Positions 7,591-19,352 of a DNA stretch of 36,014 nucleotides are shown here, in pieces. The stretch is from Nymphaea colorata. Its lineage: Eukaryota > Streptophyta > Magnoliopsida > Nymphaeales > Nymphaeaceae. The stretch lies in NCBI RefSeq assembly GCF_008831285.2, contig NW_022204579.1, forward strand, positions 1 to 36,014, in the 5' to 3' direction. Made by a program: the position numbers and the translations under genes. Positions within the stretch are counted from its first letter, which is position 1; the number at the start of each line of letters is the position of its first letter. The notes beneath the pieces are model-generated. The model ran no database searches, was not told where the DNA came from, and saw nothing but the letters and a program-made list of their open reading frames with translations.

Positions 7591-10500
7591 ATGAAGAAAA
7601 ATAGTGTTTCAGGCACCAAAGAACGCCATCAACCTTTCAGAGGGAAAGGGGATCCCCCAGAGGGTCTATATCTGAAGGAATTGGTGAAGAAATTCAATAA
7701 TTTTAAGAAGGAAAAAAGGAAGAAGATCAGGGAAGAGTTAAGATAAGCCAAAGACCCAGTCAAAGGCCAGTTTGTGCTTCACTAGTGCAGCATTTACGGA
7801 AGTTTGCGTTCCGATTCCCATGAATAGTTGGATTTGGTGGAAGACCTGATTATCTAAGGAATTGAGGGATATATATTCTCCAAATATATAGGCAAGCTAT
7901 CACAGAAGATAATAGCCAATTTGAAGGAATAGGCTAGCGAAGAGTTGAAAAAACAACCCAAAGGTCCTCAGAGCCACTTTGTACTATCAAAGAAATTCGA
8001 TCTTCTGGAGATTACACACGAGGTAGTTGTCTGCAGTATTGCTCACCCCTTGCTATATTATGGGGTTTTCTTTACTATTTCATCCATCAATTTAGAGCAA
8101 GAAAAACCCTCAACCGCCAACAATAAACTAACACATGAAGATTTTATCGTGCCAAAACTGAATGATTTATTTAAGGGAGATCCTGGCATGATTGAGGATG
8201 CGATTGAGCAGTACAAGAAAAATCTGTTGAAAGATACGGGTCAAAGGCCAAATTAGATTTTAAAAGATGAGAATGGTTTTTTCAATTTTATTGGAAGAGC
8301 ATTCAGTAAAATAGGCTAAGTGGCGAAGAATTTGGCACCTTATGTCGTTCCTATAGCCAAGCAATTGCTTTAAAAAATAAATACAGAGTCGTCCAAACTT
8401 CCTTCACAACCATATAGCTTACCATCTTGGCAAATCGGTCTTATCACCTTAAAATTAAAAGAAGGCCCAGAAAATTCAACACAAACAGTGAAATTTACTG
8501 GAACGCTGATCGACAGAGTCACTATCATCACATCCAAGACACCACTCTAAAAGATCAAACAGCAATATAAGAAAATCTAAGGGTTTATACAGTTTAATGG
8601 ATAAGATTTTGAAAGATAGCTGGATGATGGACAGTTTAAACCTTATGTAAGCGATGAGAGCCAAAATGCATCAGATCCAACCTCACATACGGACATAAAG
8701 GTTATGCATTTATTCTTGAAAAGGCCTTATGAAAAATTCCAACAATAAAGTTTTTAGATTAAGTTTCTTGAAGAAAGAACCTTTTACTATCGAGTCATAA
8801 ATTCCAAGATACATACGTCAGGCTGGAGCGGAGATACCAATTCACCCCAATTTTCTCATCAAGAATCTTTTGTCCTTAGGCTTGGCCAATAGTAGCAACT
8901 GGTTGATAGCTTTACAAGAAGCCAAGCCCTTATTGGATCTCCTGTCTACTATAAAGATGAATCTAGTAAGCGCTTTGTTTTATTCGCCATCAACAACAAA
9001 GTACCTTAAAGATCAATTCAATAGACTGTTAAGATTTTATCAGCACAATAATAGCAAAAAAACTCACTAGGATTGGATGATTACTCCTTATTTTTAAGAA
9101 AGAAGCAAATTGCAAAGATTGGGGATGCTTCCTAACTTTACAAGGCTTAATTTAATGCTAGATGTCTGAAAGAAAAGAAAAAGGCCTAAGAAAAAGAACA
9201 AAAAATTCATAGCCTGTTGAGTGATCAAAAGGGTTCTTCAACTGTTTTTCCCTCCACAATCAATTGCATTGGAATTATTAAGATGTATGTTGGAAAATCC
9301 ATTAAATACGGTATTGGAGTGAGGACTGCCAAGGATACTCTCTTGGCATCAAGAGATTACAAAGACGATTATCTAAGGGCACGTGAAGTTAAGATTTATT
9401 TTAAGAACAAGTCCGCTTCTTGGAAAAATCCTCTCTAATACAATTTAAGAAGTAACAAATAACACAAAGTGTTCAATTGTGGACAAGCATCCTACAAATA
9501 TGTCAACAAGCATACTATGAGCATAACTTTGAATGGTTTGGATAAAGAAGAGGATTTCGCCCTGGACAAAATCACAAGAAAGGGTTTAAACGACTTGAGC
9601 AAAGATATCTAGGGGTTTGTCCTCAGCATCAGCAATAGCTCTAGATTTCAAAGCTAGTAAATAACCTTGAAAGTCACTTATCTCGATAGGATGAATCAAA
9701 TATTGGGAAAAAATACCTTAAAAGACATCACTGGACCATTGTTCGTATATGAAAAGGCTCCCTACGTCTAAAAAGATTATCTCCTTGGCTTCTATTACGA
9801 AAAGAAAAAGGATTAAACTGGAATTTCCATTCACAATGAGGATGAAATTGATAATACAGTTCCAGAAGCTGCTTTTACTGAAACGACAAAGTATGCGACA
9901 AAAAACACCAATTTAAAACCATATATTGGAATTGTACTGATCTTTTTGAAATAAAAGAAAGGAATGGGAACAGGATGCTTCATTAAAGATCCACCTTCAC
10001 AAAATAGTCAAGATCCAGCTACCTGCAAATATATTTTAACTTGTGCTCATAATTTCTACGCCGGACCAACGGAAGGATCGAAACAAAAAAATTACGCAGA
10101 TGAAGACAATCAAAGTAAGCTAAATCAAAACTACTATCTTGACTATAAAGTTCCATTTGATTTAGAAGTTCCTTAAAATCTGAAGGAAGAGTAAACAAAA
10201 ATAGAAATAGAGAAAGTGACTCTCCATCCAGGTTATCTTGAGCATTACGAAAACGCTAAAGCCGCTTATTACGATGTTGCATTAGTAAAACTTAAAAACC
10301 CGATATAAGCTTGGGGGTTTAAGATTTTATCAAGATAAAAGGCTCAAGAGAAAGTCAAATTGGAATAAGGTGAATTTATAAAGTGCGTCGAGCTTGCAGG
10401 ATATCCGGCTGCCATAGAAGACAACAGATATGGATAAATGTTAAGCTCAACATTTAATGAAGGCCTTGCTAAAAAATAAAATTTCAAGCTTATTGATGAC

Positions 10501-10692
10501 AAAAAACTGATTTAACACAAGTTGACGACATATGGAGGACACAGTGGAAGCCCTATCTTCATCAATGATACAGAAGGTCAGTATGTATTAGGAATTCATA
10601 CTTCAGGTAAGAAAGAGGTTAGTAATAGAGGGGTTTACATCTACCACTAAGACATCTATTCGTGGATTTAAAAGATAATTAAAGGGGAATGA
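7591..10692 (+). CDS. Unit 1 protein with three S1-like protease modules
   Basis: One open frame of 1,033 aa from ATG to TGA under UAR = Glu, no intron. Residues 1-290 are a charged N-terminal region with the array-wide motifs KYIGKLS and LLYYGVFFTISSIN. Module 1 (about 285-460) has FTGTLIDRVTIITSK where an active enzyme has the His motif, and LIGSPVYYKD in place of the Ser motif. Module 2 (about 545-740) has GIGVRTAKDTLLASRD and DITGPLFVYEK, again without His and Ser. Module 3 (about 785-1030) looks active: TCAHNFY (His820), YYDVALVKL (Asp895), GGHSGSPIF (Ser985). GxSGSP is closest to V8/trypsin-like S1 proteases. There is no signal peptide, so it is probably cytosolic. It is divergent from the small MGQ gene. 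The triad in module 3 is read directly; decay of modules 1 and 2 is inferred from alignment by eye. Confidence 0.85.
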
Positions 10693-10865
10693 TAGATTCA
10701 ATTAGATTTATGCAAATTTACTTATCATCTAAAATTCTCTTAGTGGACCATCCGATTTGAATATCGTACAGATCATTGATCCGAAAAGTACCTGCATGCA
10801 ACTTTTTCCCTGAGATCGGTACCAAGATAATTTATCTTATGCTTTAGAGAGCGTTCTATTTTCCT

Positions 10866-11216
10866 CTATTGGGTTCGGGGAAGGAGATTTGGGAAGTGAG
10901 GGTCTCTTTGAAGCGCGCCAGCTGTTCGCTCTTGAGTTTGCTCTTGGTCTGCTGGACGTACTTGCGCAGCCTGGTCTGGAGGTGCTGCAGCTCTAAGTGG
11001 TGCGGAAGGTACGCGACTGTCGGGGGAAGAGTTTGAATATGTCCAGGAGTTCCTGGTTGCAGTTTTTGATTTAATTGCGGATGAAGAGTCGGTCCTCCCT
11101 GAGGATCTCTGAGTGGATGGGACATTACGGGTGCATTTGTCGAGAGTAGCCATGAGTGCGACGTGCTAATTCTTGGGTTGTTGAAGCGACCTGCGGTGCT
11201 ATTGCGGGGGCTCCTT
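10866..11216 (-). pseudogene. 5' fragment of the EF-hand gene, copy 1
   Basis: Near-identical to 5688-6034, including both 20-nt introns. It lacks the ATG (the sequence diverges right after GGGGCTC) and everything 3' of the PEP codons. The homology to the parent starts abruptly at TTGGGTTCGGGG. GC-rich within AT-rich surroundings. A non-coding relic of the block duplication. Confidence 0.9.
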
Positions 11217-11791
11217 TTCAAATTTCTAATATTTCTAATATGTTAATAATAAAAAATCGAGGATATTCTAAGATATTGAAAGAGATGTTAACTTCCAATT
11301 TTATTTCTACACTGATGAATTTGATAAATCTTAATTGCTAAACATAAGTTATGGTCTTTAATTTTTCTTTTTTTCATAATCCAATCAAAATTTATAAATT
11401 CACAAGCTTTATATCTTAAACTATCATCAAAGTGATGAAGATGGGTATAAATGCGTCATCACAACCCAACTATCTCTTCTTAAAGACTGTAGATAAGTGA
11501 TTCTTTTCTATTAAGAAGGAAAATCCCGATTAGAGGTGAAAGAAGTAATGAAAAAAAGGACAGGCATCAAAAATTCTTAATTATTCAATCTTACGATAAG
11601 AAACGAGCAGGTTCGCTGATTAGGAAATTGTGTTTATTCAAGAAAAATGGTGACTACCTGCATTAAAGTCATTAGTCAAAAGATGTTCTTACTCATAAGT
11701 CTAAAGAGCAAGCCATAGAATCAAGTCGAACGGATCAATTAATAAAAATGGCCAGGCTCTAATTAAGGAAAAAGATGGACTGATTTATCAC
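11217..11791. other. AT-rich spacer with broken open stretches
   Basis: The first bases match the area next to the parental EF gene start. From about 11500, one plus-strand frame is open (SYDKKRAGSLIRKLCLFKKN) to TGA near 11777, with no clear start. It may be the remains of a gene joined, by a frame shift, to the open frame at 11792. Confidence 0.35.
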
Positions 11792-12295
11792 ATGTATGAA
11801 AAAGCATTTGATCATGTAAAAAAAGATAGTTTTTGGTTAAGGACCTGCTATAAAAAAATTGAAAAAAATTTATTGAAAGTAATAATCTGTGAGTTACTAA
11901 GCCAGTATTTAATCATTTTTTAGTCTACACAAAACATTTTTTGTCAAGGTTTATTGGATATTCTTTAATATAAAAGGTCAGAAATCTCAGAACAATAAAA
12001 CATTTAAAAGACGAAAGGAAATTTATCAAGATTTACAGTGATTTTTGGCTCATAAACTAAATGCCAAATAATAATAGGCTAGGAATTTAGCTTAAGAACA
12101 TCTAGCATGTAAGATTTTGCTAAATATGAACCTAACCCAGCGAGAAAAAGGAGAATTCGGCTCTAAAAAGCAACTGAAAAGAACTTGTAGAGCCTCAAGG
12201 GCATGATTAAGACGAATTTTTTGCTTAATTTCATCAAAAATTTCAAATAAAGATTGAATTTGCACAACTTTTTAGCCATGTTTCCAATTTTTTGA
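11792..12295 (+). CDS. Uncharacterised open frame in the unit 1-2 spacer
   Basis: A 167-aa frame under UAR = Glu: MYEKAFDHVKKDSFWLRTCY ... SMEDFAKYEPNPARKRRIRL ... FLAMFPIF, TGA at 12293. It is lysine-rich and mostly helical with no recognised domain. The frame is open upstream to at least 11753, and an earlier frame at 11500-11777 may have been joined to it. The same sequence is not obvious in the other spacers. It could be a gene relic or a chance frame; in AT-rich DNA with a single stop codon, long frames are common. Confidence 0.25.
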
Positions 12296-12497
12296 TAAAA
12301 AACTTTAATCCTATTAGTCTGTAAATATCCCTTAAAAAAGCATTAATTTCGACCCCCAAATGCAAATTAAATAAAGAATCCCTCTATATTTCCTTTAAAA
12401 TATTATCAAACTACCTAACAACCTCAGTAAAAATACTAGAATGATAAATTATTCGATGATAAAGATATATGCTGGTTTGATAATTGTATGGATTATA

Positions 12498-13094
12498 TCA
12501 GGATGCTTGTTGGACTGCGCTTTGGGCTTCTCCTTATAAGATGTTGTACTTGGCTCTTTGTTTATTCCTCAAGCTTTCAGCGAAATCATCGATGGCGGTC
12601 AGCTGGGCGAGAGGAATCTCGCTTTTATTGAGTTAAGTGAGCGAATATCCATAGAGAATTAACTGTTTGTCTTGGACTAAGAGGATGATCACATAGTACC
12701 TTAGATAGATGTATTCGTCGGTCTTGGCTCCTGGGAAGTACTTCTCATGCCATGAAACAGTGTGCAAATCCTTGAATGCCAGCTGGGCCTTTGCCTCCTC
12801 TTCAAAAAGAATCTTCACTGTCTCAACATATTCAGGGGATATGTACTCCCTTATTTTTTTTAGTGCCTTTTGCTAACTTTCCCATTCACAGTCTGCCTAA
12901 GTTGAGGGAGTCAATTATACGACTTTATTTTGAAGAAGCTTTTACTTATTCCCTTTTTTAAGGATAAAGTCATTTTCAATTTCTTTTTGTACTGTTTATG
13001 CAAGGGTGTTGATGTAGATTTCTTGTAAGAGGATCTCCTCATCTTCCTAAGTCTTCTAGGGGTTTTTCCTGATGCTCTACAAGTTTTGGCCCAT
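12498..13094 (-). CDS. Unit 2 small MGQ protein, protease partner
   Basis: An intact 198-aa frame without introns: MGQNLESIRKNPEKTEEDEE ... ELTPSTEADCEWESEQKALK ... ILFEEEAKAQLAFKD ... HEKYFPGAKTDEYIYLRYYV ... LILYGYS ... FAESLRNKQRAKYN, TGA at 12498-12500. LFEEEA is written with GAA GAG GAG, whereas units 1, 3 and 4 have TAA or TAG at the last Glu; this is internal proof that UAR means Glu. The protein is acidic-basic mixed, helical and soluble. Position 6 of the MGQ start is not small, so myristoylation is uncertain. Unknown family. It is divergent from the protease at 13618 across 523 bp. Confidence 0.85.
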
Positions 13095-13559
13095 TTAATT
13101 ATTTATTATCCTTAATTTTACTATATGCGCTTAAGAAAAGGTCAAGATACAGCTAAAGCTAAGGAACACTACTTCTGGTATTTGTGTTTCAGAGATAGAA
13201 CATTAACAGCAAGATCTTTCCGGTGTCTTTGGTTTATTAGCTTATATGAAGTTTTTGCAAAAGAAGATGATCAGGAAAATTTTCCCCCACCTCTGAAAGA
13301 AAAGTTATAAAAAATCAGCCTATTCTTGTGTTTACTCTCTACATGGAGAAAAAATCGTTAATATCCATTTATGATGCATAATTTAATCATGTTTTTTCAA
13401 CATTTTTTATTTATCTATGATGGCATATTAGAATCAAGATAAAGTAAGTCAAAAGCCATTTTATTTTATCGTGTTTTTTGGAAAATAACATCACCAATGC
13501 CTTGTAACTAATGCAAGAATTCGATTCCTTTGATTAAAATTTGATATTTTTTCACCATG

Positions 13560-13608
13560 GGAGGGATATCCTCGATCTTAATTGCAAAGCCCCGTAGAAC
13601 AATATAAT
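13560..13608 (+). promoter_or_regulatory. Conserved element upstream of unit 2 protease
   Basis: GGGATATCCTCGATCTTAAT, then AAAGCCCC, then GAACAATATAATA ending about 10 bp before the ATG at 13618. It corresponds to the element of unit 1 at 7530-7580. The remaining 13095-13559 is AT-rich, and I see no gene in it. Confidence 0.5.
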
Positions 13609-13617
13609 AAAAAATAT

Positions 13618-16587
13618 ATGAACAAGGCTTCTGAAAACTAAAGGAAGATGTGGGCAGCAACCCAAAGACTAAAAAGTCAGCCCATATATGGACTGCCCCT
13701 CAAGCACTTGATGGAAAGCTTCAAAGCATACAAAAATCAAAGAAGGCAAGCTGACCCTGAAATCTTGAAAGAAATAAACTCTCCAGGGGACTACTCTCAT
13801 ATTGTGCTCCACGAGTCTAGCCACTACGGATGCCTTAGAGTTGAATCCAAGAATCTGGGTTAAGTTGAAGACTATATAATCTAATAACTTGAGGAACTTA
13901 TCTACTTCAGATATATTGGTAAAATAACAGAAAAAATTATTGCTTAGTTGGCTGCTTATATCAATAAGGTCATATAGAACAAAGAGGAGCTTAAGCACAA
14001 TCCTGATCAGCCTTGTAATAAGTTCTATGCACTATCCAAGAAGGCAACACATTTTCTATAGCTTTCATACCAGATAAAGCTCAATAGCGCCCTTCCTCAG
14101 CTCTTCTATGGAATCTTCTTTACCATTTCATCCATTAACTTCAATAATACAGATCTGAAAAGCATAAAACCTAAGTTATTGTAATTATTCATTTAATCTC
14201 CTAATCTTATCAATACAAAGATCGAGGAATTTTAAAAGTTCGCCATCAAAAGGTAAGAAGATAATAAACCCAAACAGGAATTTTTCGGTTTTTTTGCCCA
14301 ATTAGCTTTACCATTGCTAGGGTCATTGATGGGAGGGCTTTTTAAAAATTAATCTGCTTAAATTAGTCAAGACCAATAATCTAGTTTACCGAAATGGCAG
14401 GTTGGCCTCATCACTATAAATATCTAAGGCAGCAGCAGCTAACCTCTGCAATTTACTGGAACTTTAATTGATGGGGTTACTATTATTACATCAAGAGTAC
14501 CGATTAAAAATAACATCAAAACAGACACCATTAATAGTAATATTAAAGGTTCTATAAGGATGCATGGGTAAGATTTCGACAGATAGTTGGATTTTACCAA
14601 GGTTAATCTCGATGATTTCAAAAAGCCTGCTAATACTAATCTTAATGCCAAACCCGATGATCCCGAAGTTTTATCGTTGTTTTTGCAAAAACCTTTCGAA
14701 AATTTTAAGAGATAGAGCTTCAACTTAGCCTTTTTCGAGGATAAAGCCTTCTTCTATAGAATCATCAACTCAAAAGTCTACTCGCTAGGATGGGATAAAT
14801 AACCAGATCAAAACCATCCTTCACTTGCACATCCTAAAGTTTCCAGAATCACTTAAATAGAGAAACACTTCTTCACGTAGGCTTTTCCCAAGACCAAGCA
14901 GCTGGTTGGCTCTCCTATCTACTACCAGGACAAAGTTTCAAAGAAATTCACCATCTTTGGCATCATCAACTAGACTTAGGTGGTGAAAAACAACGGTCTT
15001 TATCGTTCTTCCATATTTTTGAAGAGGTAGCAGTTGATAGAGATAGCACGTGATTCCTAGAAATACGAGACCTAAACAGACTTTAATCGTCTCCAAAAAA
15101 AACCTAAAAGGTCTAAAATAGCCAGTCTTGTCAACGAACTCAAGAGTCCATCTCCCTTCTTTCCAACAACTATCAACTGTATTGGAATCATGAGGATAAT
15201 TAATAAATTAGGGACTTTTTATAGCGTTGGAGTTAGGATTGACGAAGGCCTTTTTTTAACAACGAATGAACATTAGAATCTACTTAAATAATCAGTTGTT
15301 TGCATATTCTTTAAGAACAAAAGATCTTGTTCCAGAGATCTTCTTTACTTTAATCTAAGGAAAACAAAATAATATGACATTTTTTTCTTACCCGTACAGT
15401 AAAAACCGCCCATATCTTCTTAGGAAAATGGCTTATTATAGCTTACAATGTATCCTTTTAATACAGCTGAAAGAAGTAACAGATACATGAAAAGAATTTA
15501 GCTTGATTCATTCAAGTATTTCAACAAAAACGTACAAGGCTTCTTGGTCAGCATCAGGGATTACGATTATAAGGCTTCAACAAAAGATTAGTTCCAAATA
15601 AAAGTGACTTTTCTCAAATCGCTCAACTAAATACTGGGGAAAACTACCAACAAGAGTATTTTTGGACCAATCTTTATCTATTAACAGTCCTAAATCACAT
15701 AAGAAGACTACTTCTTTGGCTTCTATACAAGCGCCAAAGCAATAAGGCATTTCTCTAATTTCTCTAAGGAAGATAAGCTATCATTTTAAAGGATTTTTGT
15801 GGATAATCGAACCTTTTTAACTTAGTTATAAGTCCAGAAATACCCATACAACGCAATTACAATGATAATGAACACAAATAAACAATTTGGTGGAACAGGA
15901 ACCTTTATTTCGGCAAAAGATTCAAACAAATCTAAGTTTATTCTTACTTGCGGTCATAATTTTTACAGTAAATAAGAAGGTATAAACTATGCTGAAAGTA
16001 GTGAAGAACTTGCTGCCTACTAGTTCAGATACCAAACTTCAAACAAGCTTTGTCTTAATGAGCTTGTCACAATACCTATCAAGAAAGTTTATTTGCATTA
16101 GAAATATCTCTCGATTAAAAATCAAGATACTTATTCCTATTATGATATCGCTCTGATCGAGCTCAAAGATTAGCTTAATATTCGGGGGCTTTTAATCAAA
16201 GATAACAAACAACAAAATGTGTCAACTGTAATTAGTAGTCCTGAGATGAAAAAAGGAATAGAGATAGCAGGATTTCCGTTAGAAAGTCTAAATGATACAG
16301 TCCCAGGATTTATGTACAAAGAAAGTATTGGCAACAAAAAGGATACTGATGTTCTGTTCAAAATCGAAGGTAATGGATAGCAGAGCCAGATTACCCATAC
16401 CCTTTCGACTTTGGGAGGAAATAGCGGCAGCGCAATCTTCTATTAAGATAAGGATAGCAATAATTATTACGTATTTGGAGTTCATGTTGCTGGCTCAATT
16501 GCAAAAAACTTTGGAGTTTACATCTATAACTCATAAGTCTGGAAATGGCTGGAACCAAAAATAGCAGGAATAGTTGCTAAGAACTGA
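13618..16587 (+). CDS. Unit 2 protein with three S1-like protease modules
   Basis: A 989-aa frame from MNKASENERKMWAATQRLK to TGA at 16585. The start and stop are in the same frame, and I found no TGA in the parts read. The N-terminal region has LHESSHYGCLRVES (GAG for the Glu that the other units write as TAG/TAA), YFRYIGKITEKI and LFYGIFFTISSIN. Module 1: FTGTLIDGVTIITSRVP and LVGSPIYYQD, with no catalytic His or Ser. Module 2: SVGVRIDEGLFLTTNE and SIFGPIFIYE, also inactive-looking. Module 3 keeps FILTCGHNFY (His780), YYDIALIEL (Asp843) and GGNSGSAIF (Ser936). The end is GVYIYNSEVWKWLEPKI. Probably cytosolic, as no signal peptide is seen. Copy-specific changes near the triad suggest a different substrate from unit 1; that is inference. 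Confidence 0.85.
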
Positions 16588-16613
16588 TATGCATCAAGAT
16601 GATTTATAAGGAT

Positions 16614-16904
16614 CTTCATCCAAATAAAAGCTGGATACGATTTTTTATTATTGTTTGGTTTAAAGGTGCATATTGATTTGGGGAGGCCTCTGGTTCTATG
16701 CGATTCCATATAATAATAATGGACAAAAGACTTAAGACTGCCAAGTACTCTCTGAAGAACTTGCATTCGACCTATACGGATAAGTTCAAAAACACCTCCA
16801 CCGCCAGGAACCCCAAGAACCTTGACTGCACTCTCGAGCAGAAAACCCCTCTCGTCAATAGAATCAAATCCCATCCTGCCAAAACCCACAGGGAAAAGTC
16901 ATGA
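16614..16904 (+). pseudogene. 5' fragment of the right-flank gene at 29615
   Basis: Matches 29528-29818, upstream sequence included (AGGTGCATATTGATTTGGGG). It encodes MRFHIIIMDKRLKTAKYSLK to SHPAKTHREKS, TGA at 16902, about 68 aa. It lacks six bases of the parent (the T-R codons before STARNP) and breaks off exactly where the parent continues to its basic C-terminal part. A truncated product cannot be excluded, but this reads as a duplication scar. Confidence 0.85.
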
Positions 16905-16971
16905 ATGAAATCTATTCATCGATAAGACCATGGCTGATAATTTTTCTTGAAGAAAATACCAATACAGTAAC

Positions 16972-17641
16972 AAACTTATTCTAAACTGAGTCAAAGAATT
17001 GCTCCTGGAGGGCTTCGTCCTTTGGTACTAAGGCTGCCTGGTTCCTTCGTTCTCATGGCGACCCTGGCGCGCACTGGTGACGTTTTCGCTCTCACGTTCC
17101 TCGATGACATCCTGACTCAGCTTCTGCCTGAGCAGGTCCTGGAAGTGGCGCAGACTGCTGTTCATGTTGAGGTGGTTCGGCGCATGCTATTGCGAGCGGT
17201 TGATGCGACCGCTGCTCCTGCCCAGCTCGGTGCTGGTGGTGGGTTTCAGGGGATGCTTGAGAGTGCTCTGAGACGGTTTGGGGGGATTGTTAGTTCTCTT
17301 GGGTTCGGGGAAGGAGATTTGGGAAGTGAGGGTCTCTTTGAAGCGCGCCAGCTGTTCGCTCTTGAGTTTGCTCTTGGTCTGCTGGACGTACTTGCGCAGC
17401 CTGGTCTGGAGGTGCTGCAGCTCTAAGTGGTGCGGAAGGTACGCGACTGTCGGGTGAAGAGTTTGAATATGTCCAGGAGTTCCTGGTTGCAGTTTTTGAT
17501 TTAATTGCGGATGAAGAGTCGGTCCTCCCTGAGGATCTCTGAGTGGATGGGACATTACGGGTGCATTTGTCGAGAGTAACCATGAGTGCGACGTGCTAAT
17601 TCTGTACCTGCTGAAGCGACCTGCGGTGCTATTGCGGGGGC
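16972..17641 (-). pseudogene. 5' fragment of the EF-hand gene, copy 2
   Basis: Near-identical to about 5362-6034 of the parental EF-hand gene. It keeps both 5' introns and the SQISFPEP region and ends at CAAACTTATTCTAAACTGAG. The start ATG has been replaced: the sequence after GGGGCTC reads CTTTTCAAAT as in copy 1, not the parental GAATTTG. So copies 1 and 2 share an ancestor after the split from the parent. It follows the right-flank fragment by only about 67 bp. Confidence 0.9.
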
Positions 17642-17749
17642 TCCTTTTCAAATCTTTATTTACACGTTAATAATAATACAAATCTTGGTATGGGTGACAT
17701 ATTGATATGATCATAATCCATAATTTTCTAGACTATTAATGAGGTTAAA

Positions 17750-18046
17750 TCAATTTTAAAGTTCGCTGAGTTGGTTTAGGGTCTTGCCCTCTATCTTTTA
17801 TCTTTTTTGAGCCTGCCTCATTTCGACCTGGATCGCCGATATCTTCAAGCCTGCAATATCATTTTTTGCTCCTTTAATATTTTGGTGACGGTAAGTCCTT
17901 AGCTTTGATGATAATATATATATTAAGAATGAGATAAAAATTAATAAAGAATTTTCTGTAAAAGTTAAATAATAAAGCCCCGATTCGTCGATGGATTGAC
18001 TGTGGCTTCTCATTCCACGGTCCAAATCTTCTTCAAAATAAAGCAT
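17750..18046 (-). CDS. Small single-pass membrane protein candidate
   Basis: A 98-aa frame under UAR = Glu: MLYFEEDLDRGMRSHSQSID, then a hydrophobic segment LLIFISFLIYILSS around residues 33-47, then a basic stretch KLRTYRHQNIKGAK and a polar helix ending LNQLSELEN, TGA at 17750. Its start overlaps the run-on end of the broken unit 3 small gene by 14 bp. No equivalent was seen in other spacers and no family was recognised. Codon use looks plausible, but chance is not excluded. Confidence 0.35.
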
Positions 18047-18895
18047 AACTATTTTTTTATCTCAGCAAAAGAAATAATATGTACAATATTCTTATCTTAT
18101 CTTTAATTATTACTTCGATATTTCGCACGCCATTCTCATTTAAAAGATAGGGCTTTGCTTATTTCTTATATTTTGTAATAATTTGCTTTTACAAATTATT
18201 ATAAAGAAAAGAAGATGATATTGCTGACTTCTTGAATAACAAAAATGGCCTTAAAGGCTGTCGAAGAGTTAATTTTATCCTTTTAAGATTCATTAATGAT
18301 AAGATTTTCTCAATAAAATCAAATCGAGATCTCCAAAGTGTACTTGCCATTTGTTTTAGCATCAGGTTCTCAGCAGCATTCCTAATGGAGGTCTGTTCGG
18401 CAGCAGAAAAGACGTTTGCGTTCAACACACTCACGGAAAAGCCGTACAATATTAGCTGGTTCAGTGGAGACTCGATGTGTTTGACTAAACCCACCAGCAC
18501 ATAGTACCTCAAGTAGAGAAAGGTGCCCTCCTTTACTCCTGGGAAGAGCTTCTATGACCATGAGACAGTTCTTGGATGCTTTGAAATCAGTTGAGCCTTA
18601 GCCTATTCCTCGAAAAGGAGCTTCACAGTTTCTACATAATCAGGGTGAACGTATTCTCCTATTTTCCGGTTAGCCTCTAACTATTTTTCCCACTCACAGT
18701 CCGTTGAGCTTTCAGGAGTCATCTCAATGATAACACCATGGTCGCTTTAGAGCCATTCACTGATAAAGAAGAGAATTATCTATTTCGTTTTGTATTTCTT
18801 AGCATGGCCGTTAAGGAAAAGCTATTGAGTGAGTACGGTGTTAACATCACCAGACCGTTCCTTCGCTACTTTAAAGCTTTTAAATTTTGTCCCAT
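18033..18895 (-). pseudogene. Unit 3 small MGQ protein, frame-broken
   Basis: Begins MGQNLKALK and then loses the frame. The family sequence resumes in another frame as HGVIIEMTPESSTDCEWE ... LFEEEAKAQLISKHPRTVSW ... KLFPGVKEGTFLYLRYYV ... LILYGFS ... LMLKQMAS. The usual C-terminal stop is lost. After MAST the frame runs on through unrelated sequence to TGA at 18033, adding about 90 codons. The break near the start fits one extra or missing base in a T/A-rich run (TTTAAAAGCTTTAAAG); no 20-nt GT-AG fits. Its neighbour, the unit 3 protease, is also broken. Confidence 0.75.
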
Positions 18896-19352
18896 TTTTA
18901 TTTATTGATTATAATATTCCTAAAGCCTTCGCAAAAAACGGCAAGATACGATAGACAATGAAATAAAAAACATTTAAGAAGGCTAATTGGATAAGCATCA
19001 CGCTCTGGAATACATGATTAACATCTTTTAGTATTGCAACCCATATTTCGTTAGAAATAAAATAAATGATCAAGCAAAAAACTGTGATAATGGAAAGATA
19101 ATCTTATAATAACCCATATTTTCTTCCAGAGAGTGTCTTGAGTACAAGAATCGACTAATTTTAATATACGATAACTTTCACCACCAGGGTGGGTACGATA
19201 TTTTTATTTATCTTTATTGGGTTAGATCTAAGATCAAGAGGTAAAAGTTATGGGATTAAAAATATTCTTATTTTTTAATATAATGACTAAGAAGAGCCTG
19301 CAGCTGCTCTTAGAATCAGTTTTATTGTACTGAGATTGCTAATTTTTTATTG

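Noticed and set aside
16698-16904. A separate functional short gene
   Set aside because: It is a truncated copy of the gene at 29615, cut where the parent continues, and it adjoins another truncated gene copy.
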